NCBI RefSeq assembly: GCF_038561935.1
Contig: NZ_CP102770.1
Location: forward strand, 9,672,001-9,736,000
Direction: 5' to 3'
DNA: 64,000 nt
Source of the DNA: Myxococcus stipitatus
GTDB lineage: Bacteria; Myxococcota; Myxococcia; Myxococcales; Myxococcaceae
In this document: positions 17,080-25,830 of the stretch, piece after piece
How the letters are laid out: every line of letters begins with the position of its first letter
Numbering within the stretch: position 1 is the first letter of the stretch
Notes under the pieces: model-generated
The model's input: the letters and a program-made list of their open reading frames with translations, nothing else
What the model was told of the DNA's origin: nothing
The model's database searches: none
Translations under genes and position numbers: made by a program

Positions 17080-18369
17080 TCACGGCGAGGGAGGCCGCAC
17101 CAGCAGCACGGGCCGCTCGGTCCGCCCGAGCACCGCCTGCGTCACGGAGCCCAGCACCACGCGCTTGAGCCCCGAGCGCCCGTGGGTCCCCAGCACCAGG
17201 GCATCCACCGCCAGCCGCTCCGCGGTCTGCACCAGCGCCGTCACCACGTCCTTGGCGCCGGTGACAATCTCCACCTTCACGTGACGCCCCGTGAGCTCCG
17301 CCTCGCGCGGAACGAGCGCCAGCAGCCGCCGCTGGTCGCTCTCCACCCCCTGCGCGCCCTCCGTGACGTGGACCAGGTGCACCACGCCCCCCGGAGGCAC
17401 CAGGCCGAAGGCATGGGCCACCGCGCGGTCGCCCGTCTCGGAGAAGTCCGTCGCCACCATCACCTCGCGGAAGGTGGGCAGCGGCGCGTCCACGCCCACC
17501 GTCGCCGCGTGCGAGGCCACACACGCCACGGACATGCGCGCCAGCCGCAGCGAGTGGTACGACACGCTCCACATGCGCCCCAGCGCCTTGCGGTGGTGCG
17601 TCCCCACCACCAGCAGGTCCGCGCGCTCCCGGTCCGCCACCTGCACCAGGTGGTCCGCGATGCGGCCCAGCGAGGACTCCAGCACCGTGCGAGGCACCGA
17701 GCCCCCCACGGCCAGCGGCGCCATCAGCGCGTCCGTCTCCTTGTCCAGCACCGAGAACAGCTCCGGCGTCACCTCCGCCAGCTCCATGGGGCGCGCCAGC
17801 CCCAGGCGCTTGTACTCCTCATCCGGCCAGATGACGCGTGCGCCCACCACCTCGACGAGGCCCCACTCGCGCAGCCCCTTCACCCAGTCGCGCGCGGCGA
17901 CGAACGGCGCGGAGCGGTCCACGCCCAAGAGCACCCTCAAGGGCCGCTTGCCCTCCGCCCAGGCCTCCAGCGTCTCCGCGTCGCGCACCGCCAGCAGCGG
18001 CACCTCCAGCGACTGCGCCAGCCGGTCCACCGTCCCACCCACGCTCAGGAAGGGCGCCTCCTTGCTCGGCGAGGCCGTCACCACCAGCGTCGCCGCGCGG
18101 CGCCGCGCCAGCTCCGCCACCTCCACCGCGGCCTCGCCCGTGCGCAGCTCCTGCTCCACCTGGATGCCGCGCTTCGCCAGCCGCCGCGCCTCGTCCCCCA
18201 GGGCCGCCTCCGCCGCCTGGAGCAAGGCCGCGCCAAAGGCCCGGGCGGAGTCGGGATTCAGGACATGCACCAGGCACAGCGGCACGTTGGACTTGTGAGC
18301 CAACGCCGCCGCGACATCACAAGCGCGGCGCGCGGCATCGGAGAAGTTGGTGGCACAGACGATGGTCAT
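17080..18369 (-). CDS. Triple universal stress protein (three UspA domains)
   Basis: 429 residues from ATG 18369 (MTIVCATNFSD). Three UspA units lie in series: residues 1-137 (start TIVCATNFSDAARRACD), about 138-290 (RVLLGVDRSAPFVAARDW) and about 291-429 (EVMVATDFSETGDRAVAHAF). Only the third keeps the ATP-binding pattern G-x2-G-x9-G-S, seen as GTHGRSGLKRVVLGS. The second has GTHHRKALGRMWS and the first TASPSKEAPFLSVGG, both degraded. Most Usp proteins carry one or two domains. It lies 32 bases downstream of the D-lactate dehydrogenase gene and is probably co-transcribed with it. Confidence 0.88.
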   Translation of the reverse strand: MTIVCATNFSDAARRACDVAAALAHKSNVPLCLVHVLNPDSARAFGAALLQAAEAALGDEARRLAKRGIQVEQELRTGEAAVEVAELARRRAATLVVTASPSKEAPFLSVGGTVDRLAQSLEVPLLAVRDAETLEAWAEGKRPLRVLLGVDRSAPFVAARDWVKGLREWGLVEVVGARVIWPDEEYKRLGLARPMELAEVTPELFSVLDKETDALMAPLAVGGSVPRTVLESSLGRIADHLVQVADRERADLLVVGTHHRKALGRMWSVSYHSLRLARMSVACVASHAATVGVDAPLPTFREVMVATDFSETGDRAVAHAFGLVPPGGVVHLVHVTEGAQGVESDQRRLLALVPREAELTGRHVKVEIVTGAKDVVTALVQTAERLAVDALVLGTHGRSGLKRVVLGSVTQAVLGRTERPVLLVRPPSP

Positions 18370-18401
18370 GGGGGGTCTCCTGGTTGCTCTGGCGCACGCG
18401 C

Positions 18402-19415
18402 TCACGCGGGCCGCACTTGTTCGACACGGACTTCATTCTCCAACGGCTCACCCCGCTCGAAGGCCCGGACGCTGGCCAGCGTGGTGCGCGCGATGCCCAC
18501 CAGGGCCTCGCGCGTGAGGAAGGCCTGGTGGGAGGTCACCAGCACATTGGGAAAGGTCAACAGCCGCGCCAGCACATCGTCCTGGAGCACCTGGCCAGAC
18601 AGGTCCTGGAAGAAGATGCCCTCCTCCTCCTCGTAGACGTCCAGGCCCGCGGCACCGACGTGGCCCGACTTGAGTGCGTCGATGAGGGCCCGGCTGTCGA
18701 TGAGCGCGCCTCGCCCGGTGTTGATGAGCATCACCCCGCGCTTCATCCGCGCCAGCGACCTCGCGTCCACCATGTGCCGGGTCCCCGGCGTCAGCGGGAC
18801 GTGAAGCGAGATGACCTCCGCCGAGGAGAACAACTCCTCCAACGGCACATAGCGAGCACCCACCTCCCGCGCGAAGGCCGCGTCCGGCGCCATGTCGAAG
18901 CAAACGACGTCACAGCCAAAGCCTCGGAAGATTCGCACGGCCGCGCGACCGATGCGTCCAGTCCCCACCACGCCCACCGTCTTCCCCGAAAGGTCGAAGC
19001 CCACCAACCCGTCCAGCGAGAAGTTCCAGTCGCGCACCCGCGCGAAGGCGCGGGGGATGTGCCGGTTGAGGGACAACACCAGCGTCACCGCGTGCTCCGC
19101 CACCGCGTGCGGCGAGTATTCCGGCACCCGCGTCACGCGCACGTCCAGCCGCCGCGCGGCCTCCAGGTCGATGTGGTTGTAGCCCGCGGAGCGCGTGGCA
19201 ATCAGGCGCACGCCCACCTCGCGCAGCACCTTCAGCGTGGGCGCGTCCAGCCGGTCGTTGACGAACGAGCACACCGCATGGAAGCCCTCCGCCAGCCGTG
19301 CGGTCTGCAGCGTCAGCCGGGGCTCCAGGAAGCTCAGCGCATGGCCGAACTCCGCGTTGGCCTCCTCCAATGCGCCACGGTCATACCGATAGGTGTCGAA
19401 GACAGCCAGCCGCAT
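18402..19415 (-). CDS. ldhA: D-lactate dehydrogenase / D-2-hydroxyacid dehydrogenase
   Basis: 337 residues, typical for LdhA. It reduces pyruvate to D-lactate with NADH. NAD site VGVVGTGRIGRAAVRIF (around 146-162), the acidic cofactor residue in VVCFDMAPD, the second signature MLINTGRGALIDSRAL and the catalytic histidine region VLVTSHQAFLT are present. The start is ATG 19415, preceded by GGAGGGAGAG. Pairing with the Usp gene suggests a low-oxygen or stress role. It diverges from the thioredoxin gene across about 260 bases. Confidence 0.9.
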   Translation of the reverse strand: MRLAVFDTYRYDRGALEEANAEFGHALSFLEPRLTLQTARLAEGFHAVCSFVNDRLDAPTLKVLREVGVRLIATRSAGYNHIDLEAARRLDVRVTRVPEYSPHAVAEHAVTLVLSLNRHIPRAFARVRDWNFSLDGLVGFDLSGKTVGVVGTGRIGRAAVRIFRGFGCDVVCFDMAPDAAFAREVGARYVPLEELFSSAEVISLHVPLTPGTRHMVDARSLARMKRGVMLINTGRGALIDSRALIDALKSGHVGAAGLDVYEEEEGIFFQDLSGQVLQDDVLARLLTFPNVLVTSHQAFLTREALVGIARTTLASVRAFERGEPLENEVRVEQVRPA

Positions 19416-19675
19416 GCCTGCTCTCCCTCCCTTGGGCCGCTCTTGCGCCGTGTCCGGCCGACTGCCAGTGCAACGAGCGCACCACGCCTGCTCCACTCGA
19501 AGCGCCACGGAGGACCGCGCAAAAGCTGCACATGGGCGCCAGACGACGCAAAACCCAGACACGAAATGCCCAGGGCTGGCGAGCAGGCATCACCGCCGTT
19601 ACAGGTGCCCGTCAGGGCCGCGCCGGGAGCCGACACGGCCTACCTTCTGGGCACAGGCTCCGAAAGGGAGGCGTC

Positions 19676-20128
19676 ATGTTCCGCTGTGCGGCCTGCGGTG
19701 CGTTCAATCGTGTGCGAGAGCCCCGCCCCTCGGGAAACCCCGAGTGTGGCCGGTGCCACCGGGTGCTGGACCTGTCGGGCGCGCCACAAGAGGTGGATGG
19801 CGAGGCGCTGGACCGGGCCGTGGTGTCCTCGCCGGTGCCCATCCTCCTGGACCTGTGGGCGCCCTGGTGTGCCCCTTGCCGCGCGGCGGCGCCCATCCTG
19901 GACGCGGTGGGCAAGGCGCAGGCGGGACGCCTGCTGGTGCTCAAACTCAATACGGACCAGAACCCACGCACCGCGAGCGCGCTGCGCGTGCAAGGCATTC
20001 CCACCTTCGTGGTGTTCTCCGGTGGGCGCGAGGTGGCGCGCCGGAGCGGCGTGCTGCCCAGGCCCGACCTCGAGCGGTGGGTGTCCGGCGCCATCGCCGC
20101 ACAAGGCGGCGCGGGCGCCACGGCCTGA
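19676..20128 (+). CDS. trxC: Thioredoxin 2 type (zinc-ribbon thioredoxin)
   Basis: 150 residues. The N-terminal zinc ribbon has CxxC pairs C4/C7 and C24/C27, and the thioredoxin fold follows from about residue 45. The active site is WCAPC (C65, C68), with Ala in place of the usual Gly of WCGPC. The cis-proline loop RVQGIPTFVVF is intact. The start ATG 19676 has GGGAGG 7-12 bases upstream. The gene is 44 bases before the nicotinate phosphoribosyltransferase gene and probably in one operon with it. It reduces disulfides in the cytoplasm. Confidence 0.9.
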   Translation: MFRCAACGAFNRVREPRPSGNPECGRCHRVLDLSGAPQEVDGEALDRAVVSSPVPILLDLWAPWCAPCRAAAPILDAVGKAQAGRLLVLKLNTDQNPRTASALRVQGIPTFVVFSGGREVARRSGVLPRPDLERWVSGAIAAQGGAGATA

Positions 20129-20172
20129 GTCCTGCAACACGGGCGGCGACCCGCGTGAAGGAGGAAGACCCC

Positions 20173-21513
20173 ATGGAGCCCGAGGCCGCGCTGCTCACGG
20201 ACCTCTATCAGCTCACGATGACGGAGGCGTACCTGGCCGAGGGCCAGTGGGACGAGGCGGTGTTCAGCCTCTTCGTCCGCCGCCTTCCGCCCAGGCGCAA
20301 CTACCTGGTGGCCGCGGGACTGGAGGACGTGCTCGACACGCTGGAGCACCTGCGCTTCCACGCCGAGGACCTGGAGTGGCTCGCCTCCCTGGGGCGCTTC
20401 TCGGACCGGCTGCTCGGGTGGCTGGAGCGCTTCCGCTTCAGCGGCGACGTGGACGCGATGGCGGAGGGCACGCCCGTCTTCGCCCAGGAGCCGCTCCTGG
20501 AGGTGCGGGCCCCGCTGCCGGAGGCGCAGCTGGTGGAGACGTACCTGCTCAACGTGATGCACCTCCAGACGCTCGCGGCCTCCAAGGCGTCGCGCGTGGT
20601 GGAGGCGGCGCAGGGGCGGCCGGTGATGGAGTTCGGGCTGCGGCGCATCCACGGCGCGGACTCGGGCGTGAAGGTCGCGCGCGCGGCGTACCTGGCGGGC
20701 GTGGACTCCACCTCCAACGTGCTCGCGGGGAAGCGGTATGGGATTCCGCTCGCGGGCACCATGGCGCACAGCTACGTGCAGTCGCACGACGATGAGCTGG
20801 AGGCGTTCCGCGCCTTCACCCGCGTCTATCCCGACGCGACGCTGCTGGTGGACACCTACGACACGCTGCGCGGCGTGCAGGACGCCATCCGGCTGGCGCG
20901 CGAGCAGGGAGAGGACTTCCGCGTGCGCGCGCTGCGGCTGGACTCAGGAGACCTGCTGGCGCTGTCGCTGGCGGCGCGCGAGCTCCTGGACGAAGCGGGC
21001 CTGGAGCGCGTGCGGCTGGTGGCGAGCGGCGGACTGGATGAGGACGAGGTCGCGCGGCTGCTCGCGCGAGGCGCACCGCTCGACGGGTTCGGCGTGGGCA
21101 CGGCCATGGGGGTGTCCGCGGACGCGCCCTCGCTGGACATGGCCTACAAGCTGGTGGAGTACGCGGGGCGCCCCCGGGTGAAGCTGTCCGCGGGCAAGGT
21201 GCTGCTGCCCGGGTCGAAGCAGGTCTACCGCCAGGAGGAGGACGGCGTCGCGCGCAGGGATTTGCTCGTGCGGCGAGGAGATGTCGCGCGCGGCAGGCCC
21301 CTCCTGCGGCCCGTGATGCGCTCCGGCCAGCGGCTGCCGGGGGCACTGCCCTCCCTGGATGACGCTCGGGTGTACGCGCGGCGGGAGCTGGCACGGCTTC
21401 CGCTGGAGGTCCGCGCGCTGGAGCCCGCCCGGCCACCGTACTCGGTGGTCGTGGGGGACGGGCTCGCCCGGGCACGTGCTCACGAAGCGGAGGTCTGGGC
21501 CACGGGGCCCTGA
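20173..21513 (+). CDS. pncB: Nicotinate phosphoribosyltransferase
   Basis: 446 residues, normal for the family. It converts nicotinate and PRPP to nicotinate mononucleotide, the first step of the NAD salvage (Preiss-Handler) pathway. Landmarks: LLTDLYQLTMTEAYL at the N-terminus, MEFGLRRIHGADSGVKVARA, TSNVLAGKRYGIPLAGTMAH, LLVDTYDTLRGV, RLDSGDLLALS and VGTAMGVSADAPSLDMAYK. The thioredoxin 2 gene is directly upstream. I saw no copy of the 54-60 kb NrtR-type box in front of this operon. Its 3' end overlaps the convergent DoxX gene by 34 bases. Confidence 0.94.
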   Translation: MEPEAALLTDLYQLTMTEAYLAEGQWDEAVFSLFVRRLPPRRNYLVAAGLEDVLDTLEHLRFHAEDLEWLASLGRFSDRLLGWLERFRFSGDVDAMAEGTPVFAQEPLLEVRAPLPEAQLVETYLLNVMHLQTLAASKASRVVEAAQGRPVMEFGLRRIHGADSGVKVARAAYLAGVDSTSNVLAGKRYGIPLAGTMAHSYVQSHDDELEAFRAFTRVYPDATLLVDTYDTLRGVQDAIRLAREQGEDFRVRALRLDSGDLLALSLAARELLDEAGLERVRLVASGGLDEDEVARLLARGAPLDGFGVGTAMGVSADAPSLDMAYKLVEYAGRPRVKLSAGKVLLPGSKQVYRQEEDGVARRDLLVRRGDVARGRPLLRPVMRSGQRLPGALPSLDDARVYARRELARLPLEVRALEPARPPYSVVVGDGLARARAHEAEVWATGP

Positions 21514-21932
21514 GCGCGCACCCGCAGGTTGTCCACCGCGTACGCGCCGCTCCCGAGCAGCGCCTGCGTGAGGAGGGTGGCCAGCAGGAACGCGACGTAC
21601 TCCCAGCCGCCGCCCGCGTTGGTGAACATCCACCCCATGGCGAGGTGCGACTGGAGCGCGCCCACCATCACCGGGAACAGCGCCAGGGCCACCCAGCGGA
21701 CCTTGAAGCCCGCCAGGAGCGCGAGCCCGCCGAAGAGCTCCGCCAGGAACACCGGCGTCGCCATCCAGCCCGGGAAGCCATGGGCCACGAAGAAGCGCGC
21801 GGTGCCGTCCAGGGTGAAGATGAAGTACTTCGCCCCGGCGTGGGCCAGGAACACGATGCCCAGGGCGACGCGAAGCAGGGTGGCGGCCAGGGCGGGGGAA
21901 TTCGAGGACAGGGAAGCGAGGATGCGGTTCAT
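21480..21932 (-). CDS. DoxX family membrane protein
   Basis: 150 residues from ATG 21932. Four membrane segments: LLRVALGIVFLAHAGAKYF, TPVFLAELFGGLALLAGF, WVALALFPVMVGALQSHLA and VAFLLATLLTQALLG. The HAGAKYF start and FLAELFGGLALL are typical of DoxX/YphA-like proteins, small inner-membrane proteins often linked to redox or thiol stress. It is 118 bases downstream of a LysR regulator on the same strand, which may control it. Confidence 0.86.
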   Translation of the reverse strand: MNRILASLSSNSPALAATLLRVALGIVFLAHAGAKYFIFTLDGTARFFVAHGFPGWMATPVFLAELFGGLALLAGFKVRWVALALFPVMVGALQSHLAMGWMFTNAGGGWEYVAFLLATLLTQALLGSGAYAVDNLRVRAQGPVAQTSAS

Positions 21933-22050
21933 GACGTGGACTCCCGAAGTCGTTGTGAAGACGCGGCATGAAATGCGCCTTTTCCGCTCCGGGGGGTAGT
22001 CGAACGTCTCGAACGAATCGTTCTGCCAGGAGAACAATCCCCAAGGGGGC

Positions 22051-22956
22051 TCAGGTCCACTCGACGGAGCGGAACTCGGAGGCCAGCACGTCCAGCAGGG
22101 CGCGGACGAGCGGCGGCGTGGAGCGCCCCGCCGCGTGGACGGCGTAGATGCCGATGGGCTTGGGGGCGAAGGCATCCAGCACGGTGACGAGCCGGCCCGA
22201 GCGCAGGTCCGCGTCCACCATGAAGCGCGGCAGCACGGCCAGCCCCACGCCCTCCGCCGCGGCCTCGCGCAGCAGCGTCCCGTTGCCCACCGCCAGGGGC
22301 GCCTCCCGCACGGGCACGGAGATGCGGCCCTTGGGGCCGTGGAAGCGCCACTCGTCCTCCGCGCGCAGGTGCAGGTAGCGCAGGCAGTCGTGGCGGGACA
22401 GCTCGTCCGGGTGCTTGGGTGTCCCCCGGCGCTTGAGGTACGCGGGCGCGGCGCACACGCACAGCGAGGTGGAGGTGAGCTTCCGGGCCACGAAGGTGGA
22501 GTCGCGCAGCCGGGAGATTCTCAGCGCGACGTCCACGCGCTCCTCCACCAGGTCAACCAGCGTGTCGCTCAGCCGCACCTCCACGGAGGCGCCCGGGTGG
22601 GTGGCCAGGAAGCGCGCCAGGGGACCCGCCAGATACATCTGCGCGAAGCTGATGGGGGCATTGACGCGCAGCGCGCCCCGCCCCGCGTCGGAGGCGCCTC
22701 TCGTCGCGGCGCTGGCCTCCTCCAGCAGGCGCTCGCAGTGGGCGTACACCGCCATCCCCGCGTTGGTGACGGAGAGCTTGCGGGTGGTGCGGATGAGCAG
22801 CCGCTCCCCGACGCGGGACTCCAGGCGGGACACCCGCGCGCTCACCACCGACTTGGACACCCCCAGGGCCGTGGCGGCCTGGGTGAACGAACGCAACTCC
22901 ACCACGCGCGCGAAGCACGCGAGGCCCAGCAGGTCATCGAACAAGGGCTCCGGCAC
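22051..22956 (-). CDS. LysR family transcriptional regulator
   Basis: 301 residues from GTG 22956; earlier in-frame starts up to 23121 would add a non-conserved lead. The N-terminal winged helix-turn-helix reads FARVVELRSFTQAATALGVS then KSVVSARVSRLESRVGERLL, followed by the substrate-binding domain (LRVNAPISFAQMYLAGPLAR, VEVRLSDTLVDLVEERVDVA). The pattern is of the subgroup whose regulators often sit next to quinone or DoxX genes. It is co-directional with doxX downstream and divergent from the kelch gene. Confidence 0.9.
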   Translation of the reverse strand: MPEPLFDDLLGLACFARVVELRSFTQAATALGVSKSVVSARVSRLESRVGERLLIRTTRKLSVTNAGMAVYAHCERLLEEASAATRGASDAGRGALRVNAPISFAQMYLAGPLARFLATHPGASVEVRLSDTLVDLVEERVDVALRISRLRDSTFVARKLTSTSLCVCAAPAYLKRRGTPKHPDELSRHDCLRYLHLRAEDEWRFHGPKGRISVPVREAPLAVGNGTLLREAAAEGVGLAVLPRFMVDADLRSGRLVTVLDAFAPKPIGIYAVHAAGRSTPPLVRALLDVLASEFRSVEWT

Positions 22957-23140
22957 CGGCGCAGGCTGCCATGGACGCGCAGGTAGGACCAGCGACACGC
23001 ACTTGATACACCATGTTTCCAATGCAACCAAGTGACTGATATTCCCCGACGTCACGCACTGTTGACGAGGAAGACGCGGCCGGACGTCGGACCCTCCCCT
23101 CACAATGCGGGCCTCACCCACACATCATGACGAGGAACGA

Positions 23141-24253
23141 ATGACCCAAGGGATTTTCGTGAAGAAGTGGCTCGGCCTGGGGCTGTGCGGAGCGCTGATG
23201 ACGGCGGTGGGTGCGCCCTCCGCGCTCGCCGGAGCGCCCGTCACCGGCACCAGCCGGACGACGCTGTCGCCCTGGTCCTCCGCGCCGAGCATGAGCCGGA
23301 TTCGCGCGTACCACACGGCGACGCGGCTCCTGTCCGGCGCGGTGCTCGTCACGGGCGGCAGGGACTGGAGCTCGGTGACGGCGACGACGGAGACGTACAA
23401 CGCGGCCCTGAACACCTGGAGCACGTCCGCGACGATGGGCCAGGCGCGCTCGCGCCACACGGCGACGCTGCTGGCCAACGGCAAGGTGCTCGTCGCGGGC
23501 GGCGCGGGCCCCGGCACGCTGTCGAGCGCGGAGCTCTACGACCCGGCCACCAACACCTGGAGCGCCACGGGCAGCCTGGGCACCGCGCGCCAGGACCACC
23601 AGGCGGTGCTCCTGGCCAATGGCAAGGTGCTGGTGTTCGGCGGCTACTCCCCGGGGGCGCTGAAGACGGCGGAGCTGTATGACCCGGCGACGGGCCTGTG
23701 GACGGCCACCGGCTCCACGTCCGTCGTCGCGGGCAAGCCCAGCGCCACGCGGCTGCCCGACGACAACGTGCTGGTCGTCAGCGACAACGGCGTCGACACC
23801 GCCGCGGAGGTCTACGACGCGGGCACGGGCACCTGGAGCCGCGTGGCGGACCCGCCGGCCTTCTATGGACACGCGGCCGTGCTGCTCAACCAGGGCGCGG
23901 TGCTCGTCACGGGCCAGGAGACGGGACAGTACGCCAGCGGCGCGTGGCTGTTCTGGCCGGAGGACAATGAGTGGGAGTACGTCTCGTATGCGAACGAGGA
24001 GCGGCGCCGGAGCCACTCCATGACGCTCCTGCCGTCGGGCAAGGTGCTGGTCGCGCGCGGCACCCGCAACCAGATGGGGGGCTCCGCGGAAGTCTTCGAC
24101 CCGGCCAACTGGACGCTGCACCTGGGCGGCTATGACTCGCCCACGCAGGGCCACACGGCGACGCTGCTGACCAACGGCAAGGTGCTCATCGTGGGCGGCA
24201 CCAGCCAGGAGGAGCCCGAGCTGTACTCCTCCGCGGAGCTGTACTCGGAATAG
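23141..24253 (+). CDS. Secreted kelch-repeat beta-propeller protein
   Basis: 370 residues from ATG 23141. The N-terminal signal peptide (KKWLGLGLCGALMTAVGAPSALA) is followed by at least six kelch-like units of about 48 residues. Each carries the pattern HTATLLANGKVLVAGG followed by SAELYDPATNTWSATG. Such propellers are abundant in myxobacteria as exported adhesive or sensor modules; no enzymatic residues are seen. It is followed by a strong hairpin at 24272-24308. Confidence 0.86.
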   Translation: MTQGIFVKKWLGLGLCGALMTAVGAPSALAGAPVTGTSRTTLSPWSSAPSMSRIRAYHTATRLLSGAVLVTGGRDWSSVTATTETYNAALNTWSTSATMGQARSRHTATLLANGKVLVAGGAGPGTLSSAELYDPATNTWSATGSLGTARQDHQAVLLANGKVLVFGGYSPGALKTAELYDPATGLWTATGSTSVVAGKPSATRLPDDNVLVVSDNGVDTAAEVYDAGTGTWSRVADPPAFYGHAAVLLNQGAVLVTGQETGQYASGAWLFWPEDNEWEYVSYANEERRRSHSMTLLPSGKVLVARGTRNQMGGSAEVFDPANWTLHLGGYDSPTQGHTATLLTNGKVLIVGGTSQEEPELYSSAELYSE

Positions 24254-24271
24254 GCGCGGCGCACCGTGCCC

Positions 24272-24308
24272 CACCCCCGCTCGTGTGCACGACGACACGG
24301 GCGGGGTG
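24272..24308 (+). terminator. Long GC hairpin after the kelch gene
   Basis: Left arm 24272-24286 pairs with right arm 24295-24308 (CACCCC...CGTGT against ACACG...GGGGTG) with one bulged C, one G-T pair and an 8-base loop. It starts 18 bases after the stop; no clear T-tract. Confidence 0.5.
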
Positions 24309-24354
24309 ACGGGTCGGCTTGACTCACCCGGACGCGTGGTCATGTTACGCCGGC

Positions 24355-24657
24355 ATGCCCGGGCATCCTCCTCGCCTCCTGCGCTGGCTCAGACTGGTCC
24401 TCGCCTGTCTGACGCTCGTGGGCGGAGGAGCCGCCGCGCACACGCCGCCGCCTCCCGTCTCCGTCGCGGCCCAGGCGGGCGGACCCACGGCCGTCCCCCA
24501 GGCTCCGGAGCTGGTGCGCTATGCGCGGCTCGCGCCTCGGGAGGTCTCCCGGCTCACGGCGCCGGCGGCGCCCCCGGCGTCGTGGCGCCATGTCCCGCTC
24601 GAGCCGCCGGGGCCCCCCCGCCGCCTCTTCCTGCTGCATCGGTCGCTCCTGCACTGA
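24355..24657 (+). CDS. Small exported protein, unknown
   Basis: 100 residues from ATG 24355. A signal peptide-like start (LLRWLRLVLACLTLVGGGAAA) is followed by a Pro/Ala-rich, apparently unstructured region and a basic tail. No family recognised. Codon positions show the strong third-position G/C of real genes here, and the next small gene follows 51 bases later, so a two-gene unit is likely. Confidence 0.5.
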   Translation: MPGHPPRLLRWLRLVLACLTLVGGGAAAHTPPPPVSVAAQAGGPTAVPQAPELVRYARLAPREVSRLTAPAAPPASWRHVPLEPPGPPRRLFLLHRSLLH

Positions 24658-24708
24658 GCGCTTCCGGAGTCGCGTCCTCCGGAAGTCCACCCAGTCACTG
24701 GAGCAACC

Positions 24709-24900
24709 ATGTCTCGCTTTCTCTCGCGGGCGCGCCAGGTCGCATGCGCCCTGGCGCGACACGTTCGTCGCGCGTTCCGTCTCCTCTTCATCCTCATCCT
24801 CGTGGCGCTGCCCATCCCCGTCGCCCCGGTGGTGGCGGCGCTCCTGCGCCCCTTCCGGCGCAACCTCCCCGCGGAGGTGCTGCGCAAGAAACAGCCCTGA
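24709..24900 (+). CDS. Small single-span membrane protein, unknown
   Basis: 63 residues. ATG 24709 has GGAG 6-9 bases upstream. A basic N-terminus (SRFLSRARQVACALARHVRR) leads into one hydrophobic span (LLFILILVALPIPVAPVVAAL) and a basic C-terminus. No family recognised; the charge pattern suggests a peripheral inner-membrane peptide. Confidence 0.55.
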   Translation: MSRFLSRARQVACALARHVRRAFRLLFILILVALPIPVAPVVAALLRPFRRNLPAEVLRKKQP

Positions 24901-24908
24901 CCCCGCGC

Positions 24909-25628
24909 TCAGCGCCTGGAGCGGGTCTCGCGCTCGCTGCGCCCGCCGAAGTCATCCTCCTCGATGGGGGGCGCACGCGTGCGCTTGATGGGCAGCCGCC
25001 AGCCGCGCCTCACGGATATCAACCGCACCGCCGCGCCCACCGCCATTCCGGCCACCAGCGCCAGGCGGCGGTGCCCCGTCAGGGAGAAGGCCAGACAGAC
25101 GAGGCTCGCGGCCAGCGCGGCCAGCGCGTAGTACCCGGGCTCGGGTCTCATCACCGTGGGCGTGCGTCGGATGAGGACGTCGCGGATGACGCCTCCTCCC
25201 GCGGCGGCGATGATTCCGATGAGCACCGCGGTCCCGGGACTCAGGCCCACTTCCAGCGTGCGCTGCGTGCCCGCCACCGCGAACGAGCCCAGCGTCAGCG
25301 CGTCCAGCGTGGACAGCAGCTTCACCGTGGGCCCGTGCTTCAGCTCGAAGATGAACGCGGCGAACGCCCCGGTGAAGGCCGCCACCAGATAGGACGGCTT
25401 CACCAGCGCCAGCGGCGGGCCCACCTGCAACAGCGTGTCGCGCAGGATGCCGCCGCCCACGCCGGACACCAGCCCCAGCACCAGGAAGCCCATCAGGTCC
25501 ATCTTCCGGCGCTCGGCCAGCAGCGCGCCCAGCACGGAGCCGGAGAACACGCCCGCCAGGTCCGCCACCATCGTCCCCGCGGCGATGACCTCTTCCTGGA
25601 AATGGGGCTCCGACAGGTCGAGGGGCAT
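24909..25628 (-). CDS. TRIC/UPF0126 family cation channel
   Basis: 239 residues from ATG 25628 (MPLDLSEPHFQ). It shows the internal duplication of the prokaryotic TRIC (YicG/UPF0126) family: GVGGGILRDTLLQ in the first half and AAGGGVIRDVLIRR in the second, each a GGGxxRD loop between membrane helices; about seven helices in total. Family members form trimeric monovalent cation channels. The C-terminal tail is charged and extends about 30 residues past the last helix. Confidence 0.88.
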   Translation of the reverse strand: MPLDLSEPHFQEEVIAAGTMVADLAGVFSGSVLGALLAERRKMDLMGFLVLGLVSGVGGGILRDTLLQVGPPLALVKPSYLVAAFTGAFAAFIFELKHGPTVKLLSTLDALTLGSFAVAGTQRTLEVGLSPGTAVLIGIIAAAGGGVIRDVLIRRTPTVMRPEPGYYALAALAASLVCLAFSLTGHRRLALVAGMAVGAAVRLISVRRGWRLPIKRTRAPPIEEDDFGGRSERETRSRR

Positions 25629-25830
25629 GCGCTCAACACCTCCTGGACACCGTGGGGACGCCCACCGCCGAGGGCAACCCGCGCCAGCGGCGGGCCCAGG
25701 CTCCGTCCGCACGGCGCTCCCTCCCTGGCGCGCGGGCACTCAGGCGACGATGCGACACGTCCCTGCCCCGTGGACGCACTCCGCCACCGACAACAACTTG
25801 CCTGGGTCACCCCCTCTCCCGAGCAAGAAC

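Noticed and set aside
19416-20172. NrtR box in front of trxC-pncB
   Set aside because: Looked for ATAGTGT-N7-ACACTAT in both orientations upstream of trxC and between trxC and pncB; none seen.
17838-20795. Long plus-strand open frame (about 985 codons)
   Set aside because: Antisense to the Usp and D-lactate dehydrogenase genes and out of frame with trxC and pncB, which are clearly real.
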